Of a stretch of 64,000 nt of DNA, positions 49,800 to 56,485 are shown piece after piece. The DNA lies in contig JASLMV010000006.1 of assembly GCA_030746435.1 (NCBI GenBank), positions 1 to 64,000 on the forward strand. Direction: 5' to 3'. The notes under the pieces are model-generated. The model was given only the letters and a program-made list of their open reading frames with translations, had not been told where the DNA came from and did not search any database. The position numbers and the translations under genes were made by a program. This DNA comes from Gammaproteobacteria bacterium (GTDB taxonomy: Bacteria > Pseudomonadota > Gammaproteobacteria > Steroidobacterales > GCA-2729495). Each line of letters starts with the position of its first letter. Positions within the stretch are counted from its first letter, which is position 1.

Positions 49800-50801
49800 A
49801 TGACGGACAAGCAAGTAGCCATGGTAATAGACCTGAACAAGTGCATTGGTTGCCAGGCGTGCACGGCGGCGTGCAAGAGCCTGTGGACGGACGAGCCGGG
49901 CCAGGAGTACATGCTGTGGAACAATGTGGAGACCAAGCCGGGGCCTGGTTATCCGCGCTACTGGGAAGACGGTGGCGGAGGCTGGAACGAGGCGGGCACG
50001 GGGCTTAAGCCCGGGGTATTGCCGGTGAAGGAAGACCACGGCGAGGAGATAGGCTTAAACCACCGGGCGGTGTACTTCGAGGGCACCGAGACGCGGTTGC
50101 AGCAGGAACGCCCGATGGGCAAGGGGGCCAACTGGGACGAGGACACCTCCAGCGGGGATTACCCGAACAACTACCATTTTTACGTACCCAGGTTGTGTAA
50201 CCACTGCACGAAGCCGGCGTGCCTGGAGGCCTGCCCGGTGCGGGCGATCTACAAGCGCGAGGCTGACGGGGTGGTGCTGGTGGACCAGGACGCGTGCCAG
50301 GGCTTCCGGGAGTGCAACAAGGCCTGCCCGTACGACAAGGTGTACTTCAACTACGTGACGGGCAAGAGCCAGAAGTGCATCTTCTGTTTCCCGCGGCTGG
50401 AGGAGGGTGTGGCGCCGGCCTGTGCCCGGCAATGCCCGGGGCGGCTGCGTTTTGTGGGCTTTTTAGAGGACGCTGACGGGCCGATCGACAAGCTGGTGAA
50501 CCAGTGGCGGGTGGCCTTACCCCTGCACCCGGAGTACGGCACCGAGCCGAATGTCTTTTACGTGCCGCCGATATTGCCGCCGAAGTTTGACGAGCAGGGC
50601 AACTTCGTGGACGAGAGCGATCCCCGGGTGCCGCTGGAGTACCTGCGGAGCCTGTTCGGTACCCGGGTGGATGCAGCACTGATAACGCTGCACGAGGAGC
50701 TGGAGAAGAAGCAGGCGGGGCAGGCCAGTGAGCTGATGGACCTGTTGATTGCGAAAGAGTGGAAGTCACTCTTTGGCATCCCCGATGTCAAGGTCGCCTG
50801 A
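49800..50801 (+). CDS. Molybdoenzyme beta subunit, Fe-S (EbdB/DdhB/SerB-like)
   Basis: Electron-transfer subunit of the type II DMSO-reductase family (ethylbenzene, dimethylsulfide, selenate, chlorate or steroid C25 enzymes). Four cluster motifs are visible: CIGCQACTAACK near residue 15, CNHCTKPACLEACP near 130, CQGFRECNKACP near 160, where Phe replaces the second Cys so that cluster is probably [3Fe-4S], and CIFCFPRLEEGVAPACARQCP. The 333-residue length is normal. There is no signal peptide; such subunits ride out with their Tat-tagged alpha partner, which is missing here. The gene is richer in G/C at third positions than its neighbours, by eye. Confidence 0.9.
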   Translation: MTDKQVAMVIDLNKCIGCQACTAACKSLWTDEPGQEYMLWNNVETKPGPGYPRYWEDGGGGWNEAGTGLKPGVLPVKEDHGEEIGLNHRAVYFEGTETRLQQERPMGKGANWDEDTSSGDYPNNYHFYVPRLCNHCTKPACLEACPVRAIYKREADGVVLVDQDACQGFRECNKACPYDKVYFNYVTGKSQKCIFCFPRLEEGVAPACARQCPGRLRFVGFLEDADGPIDKLVNQWRVALPLHPEYGTEPNVFYVPPILPPKFDEQGNFVDESDPRVPLEYLRSLFGTRVDAALITLHEELEKKQAGQASELMDLLIAKEWKSLFGIPDVKVA

Positions 50802-50808
50802 GGACGTT

Positions 50809-50913
50809 GCCGTTGCCGTCATACGTCGTTGCACGCACGCTCGAAACTGCTCACGTACTTCTGTGTACGCTGCGCGTTTCTCGCGTACGTGCGCCTCGTC
50901 TGACAACAACGGC
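50809..50913. repeat. Structured intergenic element, possible dispersed repeat
   Basis: About 105 bp bounded by the complementary 7-mers GCCGTTG (50809-50815) and CAACGGC (50907-50913), with several CGTAC/GTACG complementary blocks in between. The layout recalls REP-like hairpin elements that occur in many copies in proteobacterial genomes; only one copy is in this window. Confidence 0.4.
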
Positions 50914-51016
50914 TATCGCCCTCAGGAATACATGTGTTGCGATGAGCGGTTTGTAACAGCGGGCCTCAGGAAATATATTTTGAGGATTGGGTAAAAATTG
51001 TACTTACGGCTTTGCT

Positions 51017-51064
51017 GGGCAGGACGCCCGAATGTCGCGGAGGCCATGGATGGCCGAGAGCGAC
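51017..51064 (+). ncRNA. Pair of hairpins with GGA loops (possible CsrA/RsmA target)
   Basis: The first hairpin has arms GGGC/GCCC with loop AGGAC (51017-51029). The second has arms GGCCAT/ATGGCC with loop GG (51042-51055), enclosed by GTCGC/GCGAC (51034-51038 and 51060-51064); loosely folded, its apex reads ATGGAT. GGA in hairpin loops is the recognition feature of CsrA/RsmA proteins. It could be a sponge RNA, the leader of the downstream transcript, or just a repeat. No promoter was identified. Confidence 0.3.
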
Positions 51065-51125
51065 GAGCCGCGAACCCACTGAAGGTTAGACGAACTGCTT
51101 ATTGTGATAGAACCTGGATCGAGTA

Positions 51126-51218
51126 ATGACTGAACAACAGGCCCCGGAAACAACTAATTGCGGAGCTACAAACCAGGATACTTGTCCCACCTGCGGACTA
51201 ATCTGTCTCTGGGCTTAG
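51126..51218 (+). CDS. Candidate 30-residue Cys-rich peptide
   Basis: Short ORF starting MTEQQAPETTNCG and ending CPTCGLICLWA, with four cysteines (12, 20, 23, 27) in the C-terminal two thirds and a polar, Cys-free N-terminal third. This layout recalls precursors of modified peptides (leader plus Cys-rich core) or a tiny metal-binding peptide. No known precursor family is recognised, and no maturase gene lies in the window. The ribosome site is weak. It ends 54 bases before the MFS gene. Confidence 0.35.
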   Translation: MTEQQAPETTNCGATNQDTCPTCGLICLWA

Positions 51219-51272
51219 GCGCCTGAGCCTTTCATGCTGTTATACACCGCGGTTCAGTAAAGGAGAAATCGA

Positions 51273-52601
51273 TTGCCGGAGCCACAGACGGATTCAGCAT
51301 CCTGGCCTAAACCTGCAGTTGCCTGGTTTGCAGTCGGTGTGCTGGTGCTCGCGTTCGTATTCTCCATTGCAGACCGCATCATTATCAGCCTTCTCGTTGA
51401 CCCGATTAAAGCTGATCTGGAACTGAGCGACAGTGATATGGGCCTGATGATGGGCCCTGCCTTTGCACTCTTCTATGCGCTGATGGGTTTGCCGATCGGC
51501 CGGATGGTCGATAAGCGCAGCCGTACCCTGATCGTCAGCGCGGGTATTTTCCTTTGGAGCATCATGACCGCTCTCTGCGGCATGGCCCAGAATTTCCTGC
51601 AGTTGTTCCTGGCGCGCGTCGGTGTCGGTGTGGGCGAGGCGACACTATCGCCGGCAGCCTATTCGATGATCGCAGACCTGTTTCCGAAAGAAAAACTGGG
51701 TCGCGCACTGGGTGTGTATCAGTCCGGGGCGTTCTTCGGAGTGGGGTTTGCATTGATATTCGGCGGCCTGGCAATTCAGTTCGCGAAGGGCGCCGAGTCG
51801 ATTGTGTTGCCCCTGATCGGTAGCGTGAAGCCCTGGCAAATGGCATTTATCGCCATTGGTTTGCCCGGCGTACTGGTCGCTGCATTGATGCTATTGGTTA
51901 AAGAACCCTTACGCCGGGGCATCGCATCGGCTGCAGAAAATGAGATCAGCCTGGGGCAGGCATTTCGCTTCGCATTTAAACGCTGGCGGGTATTTATCGC
52001 GCACTATTCAGGCTTTGCCTTACTCGCGTTGCCAATGACAACACTGGCAACCTGGGTGCCGGCCTATTTCATCAGGGTGCATGGCTATTCTCCCCCCGAA
52101 GTAGGATTGCAGCTTGGTCTCATTGTCCTGATTTGCTCTCCCATCGGCGTGATTGCCGGCGGCTGGTTTGCAGATACGTTGTTTAAAAAAGGCCACACGG
52201 ACGCCGCGCTGCGTGTCGCGGTGATGGCAGCTGTATTTATGATACCGGTCAGCTTTATTGCGACAACGGTCGGCGGCAAGGCTTTAGCGCTTATCCTCGC
52301 TTGTCCTTTTGCATTTGGCGCGAGTATATCTATGGGGCTTGCCCCCACCGCTTTGCAAGTGGTTACACCCAATCGTTTGCGCGGGCAGATCGGCGCTGCC
52401 TGGATGCTGTTCCTGAATATTATTACCGCTGCACTGGGCCCGTGGGCTGTCGGCGTTATTAATGACGCATGGTTTGGCGACCCGCTGGCGGTTGGCCAGT
52501 CGATCGCAGCCGTCAATGTTTTTTCGGTCACTCTTGGGGGTCTCATACTGTGGGCCACCTGGAAACCTTTCCGCCAGGCTGCCGAGGAGCAGTCGGTCTG
52601 A
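51273..52601 (+). CDS. MFS transporter (Spinster-like)
   Basis: Twelve-span inner-membrane transporter of the type annotated as spinster-family MFS, common in sterol- and aromatic-degrading proteobacteria. Features: FSIADRIIISLLVDPIKADLELSDSDMGLMMGPAFALFYALMGLPIGRMVDKRSR, including motif A. It has 442 residues. The start is TTG 51273, with AGGAG about eight bases upstream. An OmpH-like lipoprotein gene follows 38 bases later. The substrate is unknown; a hydrophobic carboxylate is a guess from the family. Confidence 0.88.
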   Translation: MPEPQTDSASWPKPAVAWFAVGVLVLAFVFSIADRIIISLLVDPIKADLELSDSDMGLMMGPAFALFYALMGLPIGRMVDKRSRTLIVSAGIFLWSIMTALCGMAQNFLQLFLARVGVGVGEATLSPAAYSMIADLFPKEKLGRALGVYQSGAFFGVGFALIFGGLAIQFAKGAESIVLPLIGSVKPWQMAFIAIGLPGVLVAALMLLVKEPLRRGIASAAENEISLGQAFRFAFKRWRVFIAHYSGFALLALPMTTLATWVPAYFIRVHGYSPPEVGLQLGLIVLICSPIGVIAGGWFADTLFKKGHTDAALRVAVMAAVFMIPVSFIATTVGGKALALILACPFAFGASISMGLAPTALQVVTPNRLRGQIGAAWMLFLNIITAALGPWAVGVINDAWFGDPLAVGQSIAAVNVFSVTLGGLILWATWKPFRQAAEEQSV

Positions 52602-52639
52602 TTGGGTGGTTGCGATGCCGTTGCCACCGGGAGATATGC

Positions 52640-53308
52640 ATGAAAATTTTTAAAATCCCTGTTTTGCTGGTGAGTGCGTTGCTGTTGGCTGCCTGCGACC
52701 CTGCCGCTCTACAGGGAGGCCCTGATGTGGCAGTAATCGACCTCGCGGCCGTTGCGAAGGCCACCGGACAGGAGGAAGAAATCCGGATTCAGGCTGAGGA
52801 AGCGCGCAATGAGTTGACCAAACAACTGCAGCAACTTGCAGTGAGCCTCGAAGAACAGCTAAAAGCTGAGCGCGACAAAATCGGCATAAATCCGACTGAG
52901 GCCGATGCGCAGCGGCTCCAGACCCTCAGTATCCAGGCGCAGCAGCAGATTAATTCTGCCCAGGCCCAGGCCCAGGCCCAGGCTTCGCTGTTAGAGCAGC
53001 AACTGGTAAACGATTACCGCGATAAAGTCGAACCGCTCGCAAAAGATGTTGCCTCCAAACTTGGCGCCAGTATCGTCGTGACCGCCGATGCCAATGTCGT
53101 CTGGTTCGACCCGGCGGTCGATATTACCGATGAGGTGATCGCAGCCTGGCGCGCGGCGCCCGCCGAGAACGGCATCGACAAAGGCGCACCCGAAGTGGAA
53201 CAGGTGGAAGAGCAGCCCGCAGCGGAATCGGCTGAACAGGCAGTCGAGGAAGAGAGCTCTACAGCCGAAGAGGTTGCGGAAGACACGGTTGATACCCCGA
53301 CCGAGTAG
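52640..53308 (+). CDS. OmpH/Skp-like lipoprotein
   Basis: Periplasmic coiled-coil protein resembling the Skp/OmpH chaperones of outer-membrane proteins, but with a lipobox: signal IPVLLVSALLLAAC, then DPAAL. Next come VAVIDLAAVAKATGQEEEIRIQAEEARNELTKQLQQLAVSLEEQL (OmpH-like start and a long helix) and the OmpH-like ending LGASIVVTADANVVWFDPAVDITDEVI. A very acidic tail of about 55 residues, rich in Glu, Ala and Val, follows. It has 222 residues from ATG 52640, which has GGGAG just upstream. An in-frame hexanucleotide repeat encodes AQAQAQAQ in the coiled coil. Downstream of the MFS gene, probably co-transcribed. Confidence 0.78.
   Translation: MKIFKIPVLLVSALLLAACDPAALQGGPDVAVIDLAAVAKATGQEEEIRIQAEEARNELTKQLQQLAVSLEEQLKAERDKIGINPTEADAQRLQTLSIQAQQQINSAQAQAQAQASLLEQQLVNDYRDKVEPLAKDVASKLGASIVVTADANVVWFDPAVDITDEVIAAWRAAPAENGIDKGAPEVEQVEEQPAAESAEQAVEEESSTAEEVAEDTVDTPTE
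52958..52981 (+). repeat. Hexanucleotide repeat in OmpH-like gene
   Basis: GCCCAG repeated four times in a row, in frame, coding for Ala-Gln pairs in the coiled coil. Copy-number change would add or remove two residues without a frameshift. Confidence 0.8.
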
Positions 53309-53315
53309 TCACTAT

Positions 53316-53380
53316 GGGGACAGTGACTTTAATTTCCGCTGCTGCAATTGGATGCGGCGGCAATTAAAGTCACTGTCCCC
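53316..53380. repeat. RAYT/REP-type long palindrome, also a likely terminator
   Basis: A 19-bp perfect inverted repeat: GGGGACAGTGACTTTAATT at 53316-53334 and its complement at 53362-53380, extended after one mismatch by CCGC/GCGG, around a short loop. The GGGGACAGTGACTT core is familiar from elements moved by REP-associated (Y1) transposases in gammaproteobacteria. It fills the gap between convergent genes, so it probably also stops transcription both ways. No transposase is adjacent, so it is non-autonomous. Confidence 0.75.
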
Positions 53381-53384
53381 AAAT

Positions 53385-54323
53385 TTATATACAGATACGG
53401 TCGATCTCGGCTAACTGCTCGTCAGTCAAGTCAATATTCCCTGCCGCAGCGTTACTGCGCATCTGCTCGGGCTTCGTGACGCCCGCGATCACGCTGCCAA
53501 CAAAGGGACGATTGGTCAGCCCTGCCATGGCCAGGTCCAGCATGCTGTGGTTTATGCTTTTCGCATAGGCAATCAGCGCCTCGAGCTTGTCCATCTTTTC
53601 GTCGGTCTTGAAGGCGCCGCCCCATTTGGCGAGTCGTGAGCCCTCCGGGTCTTCCTGTCCCTTGCGGTACTTGCCGGTCAGCAGGCCGGACTCCAGCGGA
53701 AAGTAGGGGATGACAGATATGTTGTTGGCCTCGGCCACAGGCACGAGGTCGTCTTCAATGCCGCGCGTCAGCAGGCTGTACCAGTTCTGGGCGGATACAT
53801 ACTTGCTCGTACCGATCTCATCCGCGACATCCAGCGCTTCCTGCAGTTGCGCGCCGCTCATGTTGGAACAGCCGATATAGCGAGTTTTGCCCTGTTGCAC
53901 CAGGTCTTCGAGTGCACGCAGGGTTTCTTCGGCGGGCGTGTCAGTATCCGGAAAATGATACTGATAAAGGTCTACGTAGTCCGTACCCAGGTTTTTCAGG
54001 CTTTGTTCAATACAGTCCATGATGTAATCACGGCTGCCGCCACCTTCTGTGCTGCCGCCTCGGCCGCCGCTCTGGGCGCCGAACTTCGTGGTCAGGATGA
54101 TGTCCTTGCGCCTGTCGCCCAGCCCCTTGCCTACAAACTGTTCGGATGTGCCGGGAGGGGCGCCATAGATATTGGCGGTATCGAAAAAATTAACGCCTTC
54201 TTCGAGTGCCGTGTTGATGATTGCAGTGGTCGTTTCCTGGTCACACATCGAGCCAAACATCATGCAGCCGACACCGACGACCGATACTTCGAGATCTGAA
54301 TTACCGAGTTGCTTGGTTTTCAT
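53385..54323 (-). CDS. Aldo/keto reductase
   Basis: NADPH-dependent oxidoreductase of the AKR superfamily (TIM barrel). It begins MKTKQLGNSDLEVSVVGVGCMMFGS, has the catalytic set Asp in FFDTANIYG, Lys in ILTTKFGA and His in YQYHFPDTDTP, and a cofactor-binding end (FVGSVIAGVTKPEQMRSN). It has 312 residues. Its start overlaps the stop of the upstream MFS gene by four bases (ATGA), so the two are coupled. The substrate is unknown. Confidence 0.92.
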   Translation of the reverse strand: MKTKQLGNSDLEVSVVGVGCMMFGSMCDQETTTAIINTALEEGVNFFDTANIYGAPPGTSEQFVGKGLGDRRKDIILTTKFGAQSGGRGGSTEGGGSRDYIMDCIEQSLKNLGTDYVDLYQYHFPDTDTPAEETLRALEDLVQQGKTRYIGCSNMSGAQLQEALDVADEIGTSKYVSAQNWYSLLTRGIEDDLVPVAEANNISVIPYFPLESGLLTGKYRKGQEDPEGSRLAKWGGAFKTDEKMDKLEALIAYAKSINHSMLDLAMAGLTNRPFVGSVIAGVTKPEQMRSNAAAGNIDLTDEQLAEIDRICI

Positions 54324-55648
54324 TCTGTTGTCTCCGGGCTTGTGCCCTGTTGTTCTGGCCCCGGGTTAGTGGAGCGCACATAAAGTGCGGCCACCAGTAG
54401 GGCAAAATTTAACAGTCCCATCATAACGAATGGAGCAGTGCGGCCGAGGCCATCAAACAAATAACCTCCGATCAGCGTAGTGGCCAGTATGCCAAAGCCA
54501 CCCATCTGGCCGAACACCCCAACTATCGAGCCGCGGTATTTACCCGTGGCTTCCTGTCCGATCAATGCTCCAACTGAAACAATAACACTGGTTTCGCCCA
54601 TGCCAAGCAGTACGACTGCCGGGTATATTTCCGAGCTGAACGGATCAGTTACCTGGCTCATGAGCAGGTAGCCGCATCCGGCGACGGTCAGTCCAATGCT
54701 TACCGCCGTCAGGCGGTTCAGGCGATCGGAAATAACCCCCATGACGGGGGCCCAGAGCAACGCGCACAGCTGAATCATCCCGAACAGGGGGCCAGCAATG
54801 GCCAGCGCTTCCGCAGCCGTCATGCCGTTCTCGATCCCCCGCTGGGTCAGCCAGAGTGAGAAAAAAGTGCCGACCACGGCGAAATCGCCCCGGCCGATAA
54901 ACGCGCCGCCAAAGGCGACAGCGAGGCGCGGCCGCGCAAACCCGAGTTTTACACCCTCCGATAACTGCCTTAACAGCGGTTCGGCTTCGGTGTCTTTGTT
55001 GCCGCCCCTGAACAAACCCAGGTACAGAATAATTGCCACAACCAGACTTACGCCGGCGACGGTCCAGAACGAATAGCGACCCGCTGCCAGCGCATCGGCA
55101 CCTGCTTCTTTGTAAAAAACCGGAAGTTTTGATAGCAGGAAGGACATGAGCAATATGCCCAGACCATTAAAAACACTCATCACGCCAACCCATCGGCCGC
55201 GCGAGCGTTCCTGTATGTAGTCGACGATGCAGGCACTGAGCATAATCGCTACGCCGGCAACACCCAGCGCGAACAGACCCCTGATCAGATACAGTTGGCT
55301 GACGGAATCAGCCAGCGGGTAAAGTCCGTAGCCCAGCGATACGAAGATGAAGCCACATGCGTACACCTTTGGCCGGCCCTGCTTGTCCGACAGGGCGCCG
55401 ACGAGGCCGGCGAGAGATATAAATATCACTTCCTGAAATGCATGCAGATTGCCGGTTAAGCTGCCCTGGGTTTCTTCGGGGATGTGGAGGATTTCGGTCA
55501 GCACGTACGGCTGCATAAAGCTCATGAAGCTGACCATGGCCATCGTGCCAAACCCGGCAAAAAACATGGTAGCCAGGTTTATGCCCGTGACGCCCGGCGT
55601 GAACCAGAGAAAACCCAGTTTCAGGTGCTTTGCCGTTGATTCAGTCAT
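54320..55648 (-). CDS. MFS transporter
   Basis: Twelve-span inner-membrane transporter; motif-A-like segments include ALSDKQGRPKVYACG and GVISDRLNRLTAVS. I prefer ATG 55648 (MTESTAKHLKLG) over the in-frame TTG at 55669. The protein is 442 residues. It overlaps the aldo/keto reductase gene by four bases and lies 64 bases after the TetR gene in the same direction. Presumably it moves the substrate or product of the neighbouring enzymes; identity unknown. Confidence 0.88.
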   Translation of the reverse strand: MTESTAKHLKLGFLWFTPGVTGINLATMFFAGFGTMAMVSFMSFMQPYVLTEILHIPEETQGSLTGNLHAFQEVIFISLAGLVGALSDKQGRPKVYACGFIFVSLGYGLYPLADSVSQLYLIRGLFALGVAGVAIMLSACIVDYIQERSRGRWVGVMSVFNGLGILLMSFLLSKLPVFYKEAGADALAAGRYSFWTVAGVSLVVAIILYLGLFRGGNKDTEAEPLLRQLSEGVKLGFARPRLAVAFGGAFIGRGDFAVVGTFFSLWLTQRGIENGMTAAEALAIAGPLFGMIQLCALLWAPVMGVISDRLNRLTAVSIGLTVAGCGYLLMSQVTDPFSSEIYPAVVLLGMGETSVIVSVGALIGQEATGKYRGSIVGVFGQMGGFGILATTLIGGYLFDGLGRTAPFVMMGLLNFALLVAALYVRSTNPGPEQQGTSPETTE

Positions 55649-55712
55649 TATTTTTCTGCTCGAGATCAACCGGCCGATTAAGGTGCCAGCCCTAAAATTA
55701 GTTTATAAGTAG

Positions 55713-56408
55713 TTAACTTGCGTCGCGTGAAATTTGCGCAAGTTCTGCCTGCGTGGTGGCCGAAATTGGTGTTGCCATCGCGCCAGCGACACAATCAACA
55801 AGATTGCTGACGAATACAGCCGAGTTTATTGCAAAATTTCTTTTTGTAGTTTCACGCAGCCTCTCCCGGTCGGCAAGCGAATGCACGATCTGTTCGAAGG
55901 AAAGGCCGAAACGCTGACCAAAAATCGGATCCGGCACATCAGGTAACGCGGCACGCAAAAGAATCAGTGCTTTCCCGAGACCTTCGCCATGCATCTGCCT
56001 CTGTAGCTTATTCAGATCGAGCTGTGGGTGTCCGATGGCTTGCGCCATAAACCGTATATAACTGCCGCCACTTTTATCGGAGTCAATTTCTTCTACTATA
56101 GGATGGATAATGGCCTCGATCAGGCGGCGCACATCTTTTTCGTAACCGCCTGCTTCTATGCGCTCAAGCGCTTTCATTCGCCGTTCATTCACCCGCTCCA
56201 TGCGCTTCTCATAAATCGCGAGTATCAGCGCATCCTTGGAGCCAAAATGGTAGTGAGCGGCGGATGAGTTTTTCTGGCCGGCGGCTACGTTAATCTGCCG
56301 CAGCGAAACGCCGTCTATGCCGGATTCCGCAAACAGTTTCTCGGCTGCATCGATAAGTTGCTTGCGTGTCTGGTCGCGGGTAGGGGACCTGACTGATTTG
56401 GCATTCAT
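55713..56408 (-). CDS. TetR family transcriptional regulator
   Basis: Cytoplasmic one-component repressor. The N-terminal helix-turn-helix region reads TRKQLIDAAEKLFAESGIDGVSLRQINVAAGQKNSSAAHYHFGSKDALI, the typical TetR_N signature; the C-terminal region (about 90-225) is the helical ligand-binding domain. It has 231 residues. It lies between the dehydratase-like gene and the MFS gene, all on the minus strand, and its start codon touches a 24-bp palindrome at 56408-56431 that is a strong operator candidate. Confidence 0.93.
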   Translation of the reverse strand: MNAKSVRSPTRDQTRKQLIDAAEKLFAESGIDGVSLRQINVAAGQKNSSAAHYHFGSKDALILAIYEKRMERVNERRMKALERIEAGGYEKDVRRLIEAIIHPIVEEIDSDKSGGSYIRFMAQAIGHPQLDLNKLQRQMHGEGLGKALILLRAALPDVPDPIFGQRFGLSFEQIVHSLADRERLRETTKRNFAINSAVFVSNLVDCVAGAMATPISATTQAELAQISRDAS

Positions 56409-56431
56409 GATTAAATCATGCGATTTAATCA
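56408..56431 (-). promoter_or_regulatory. TetR operator (10-4-10 palindrome)
   Basis: Arms TGATTAAATC and GATTTAATCA, a perfect 10-bp inverted repeat with a four-base spacer, overlapping the first base of the TetR start codon. Size and placement are typical of TetR autoregulation. It would also control the MFS and aldo/keto reductase genes downstream. Confidence 0.7.
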
Positions 56432-56485
56432 GGGTGCTGTCAAGGAGGCCTTGGGAGTTGAGGTTTTCAGCAGGGTTTTTGGAGG

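Larger units (their letters stand above)
50802..51272. other. 471-bp hairpin-rich intergenic region
   Basis: Contains, from left to right, a structured element bounded by GCCGTTG and CAACGGC (50809-50913), two hairpins with GGA loops (51017-51064), a 30-codon Cys-rich ORF (51126-51218), and the ribosome site AGGAG of the MFS gene at about 51260. No longer gene was found. Confidence 0.5.

Noticed and set aside
52958-52981. Hexanucleotide repeat as a phase-variation switch
   Set aside because: The unit is six bases, so length changes keep the frame; it cannot switch the gene on or off.
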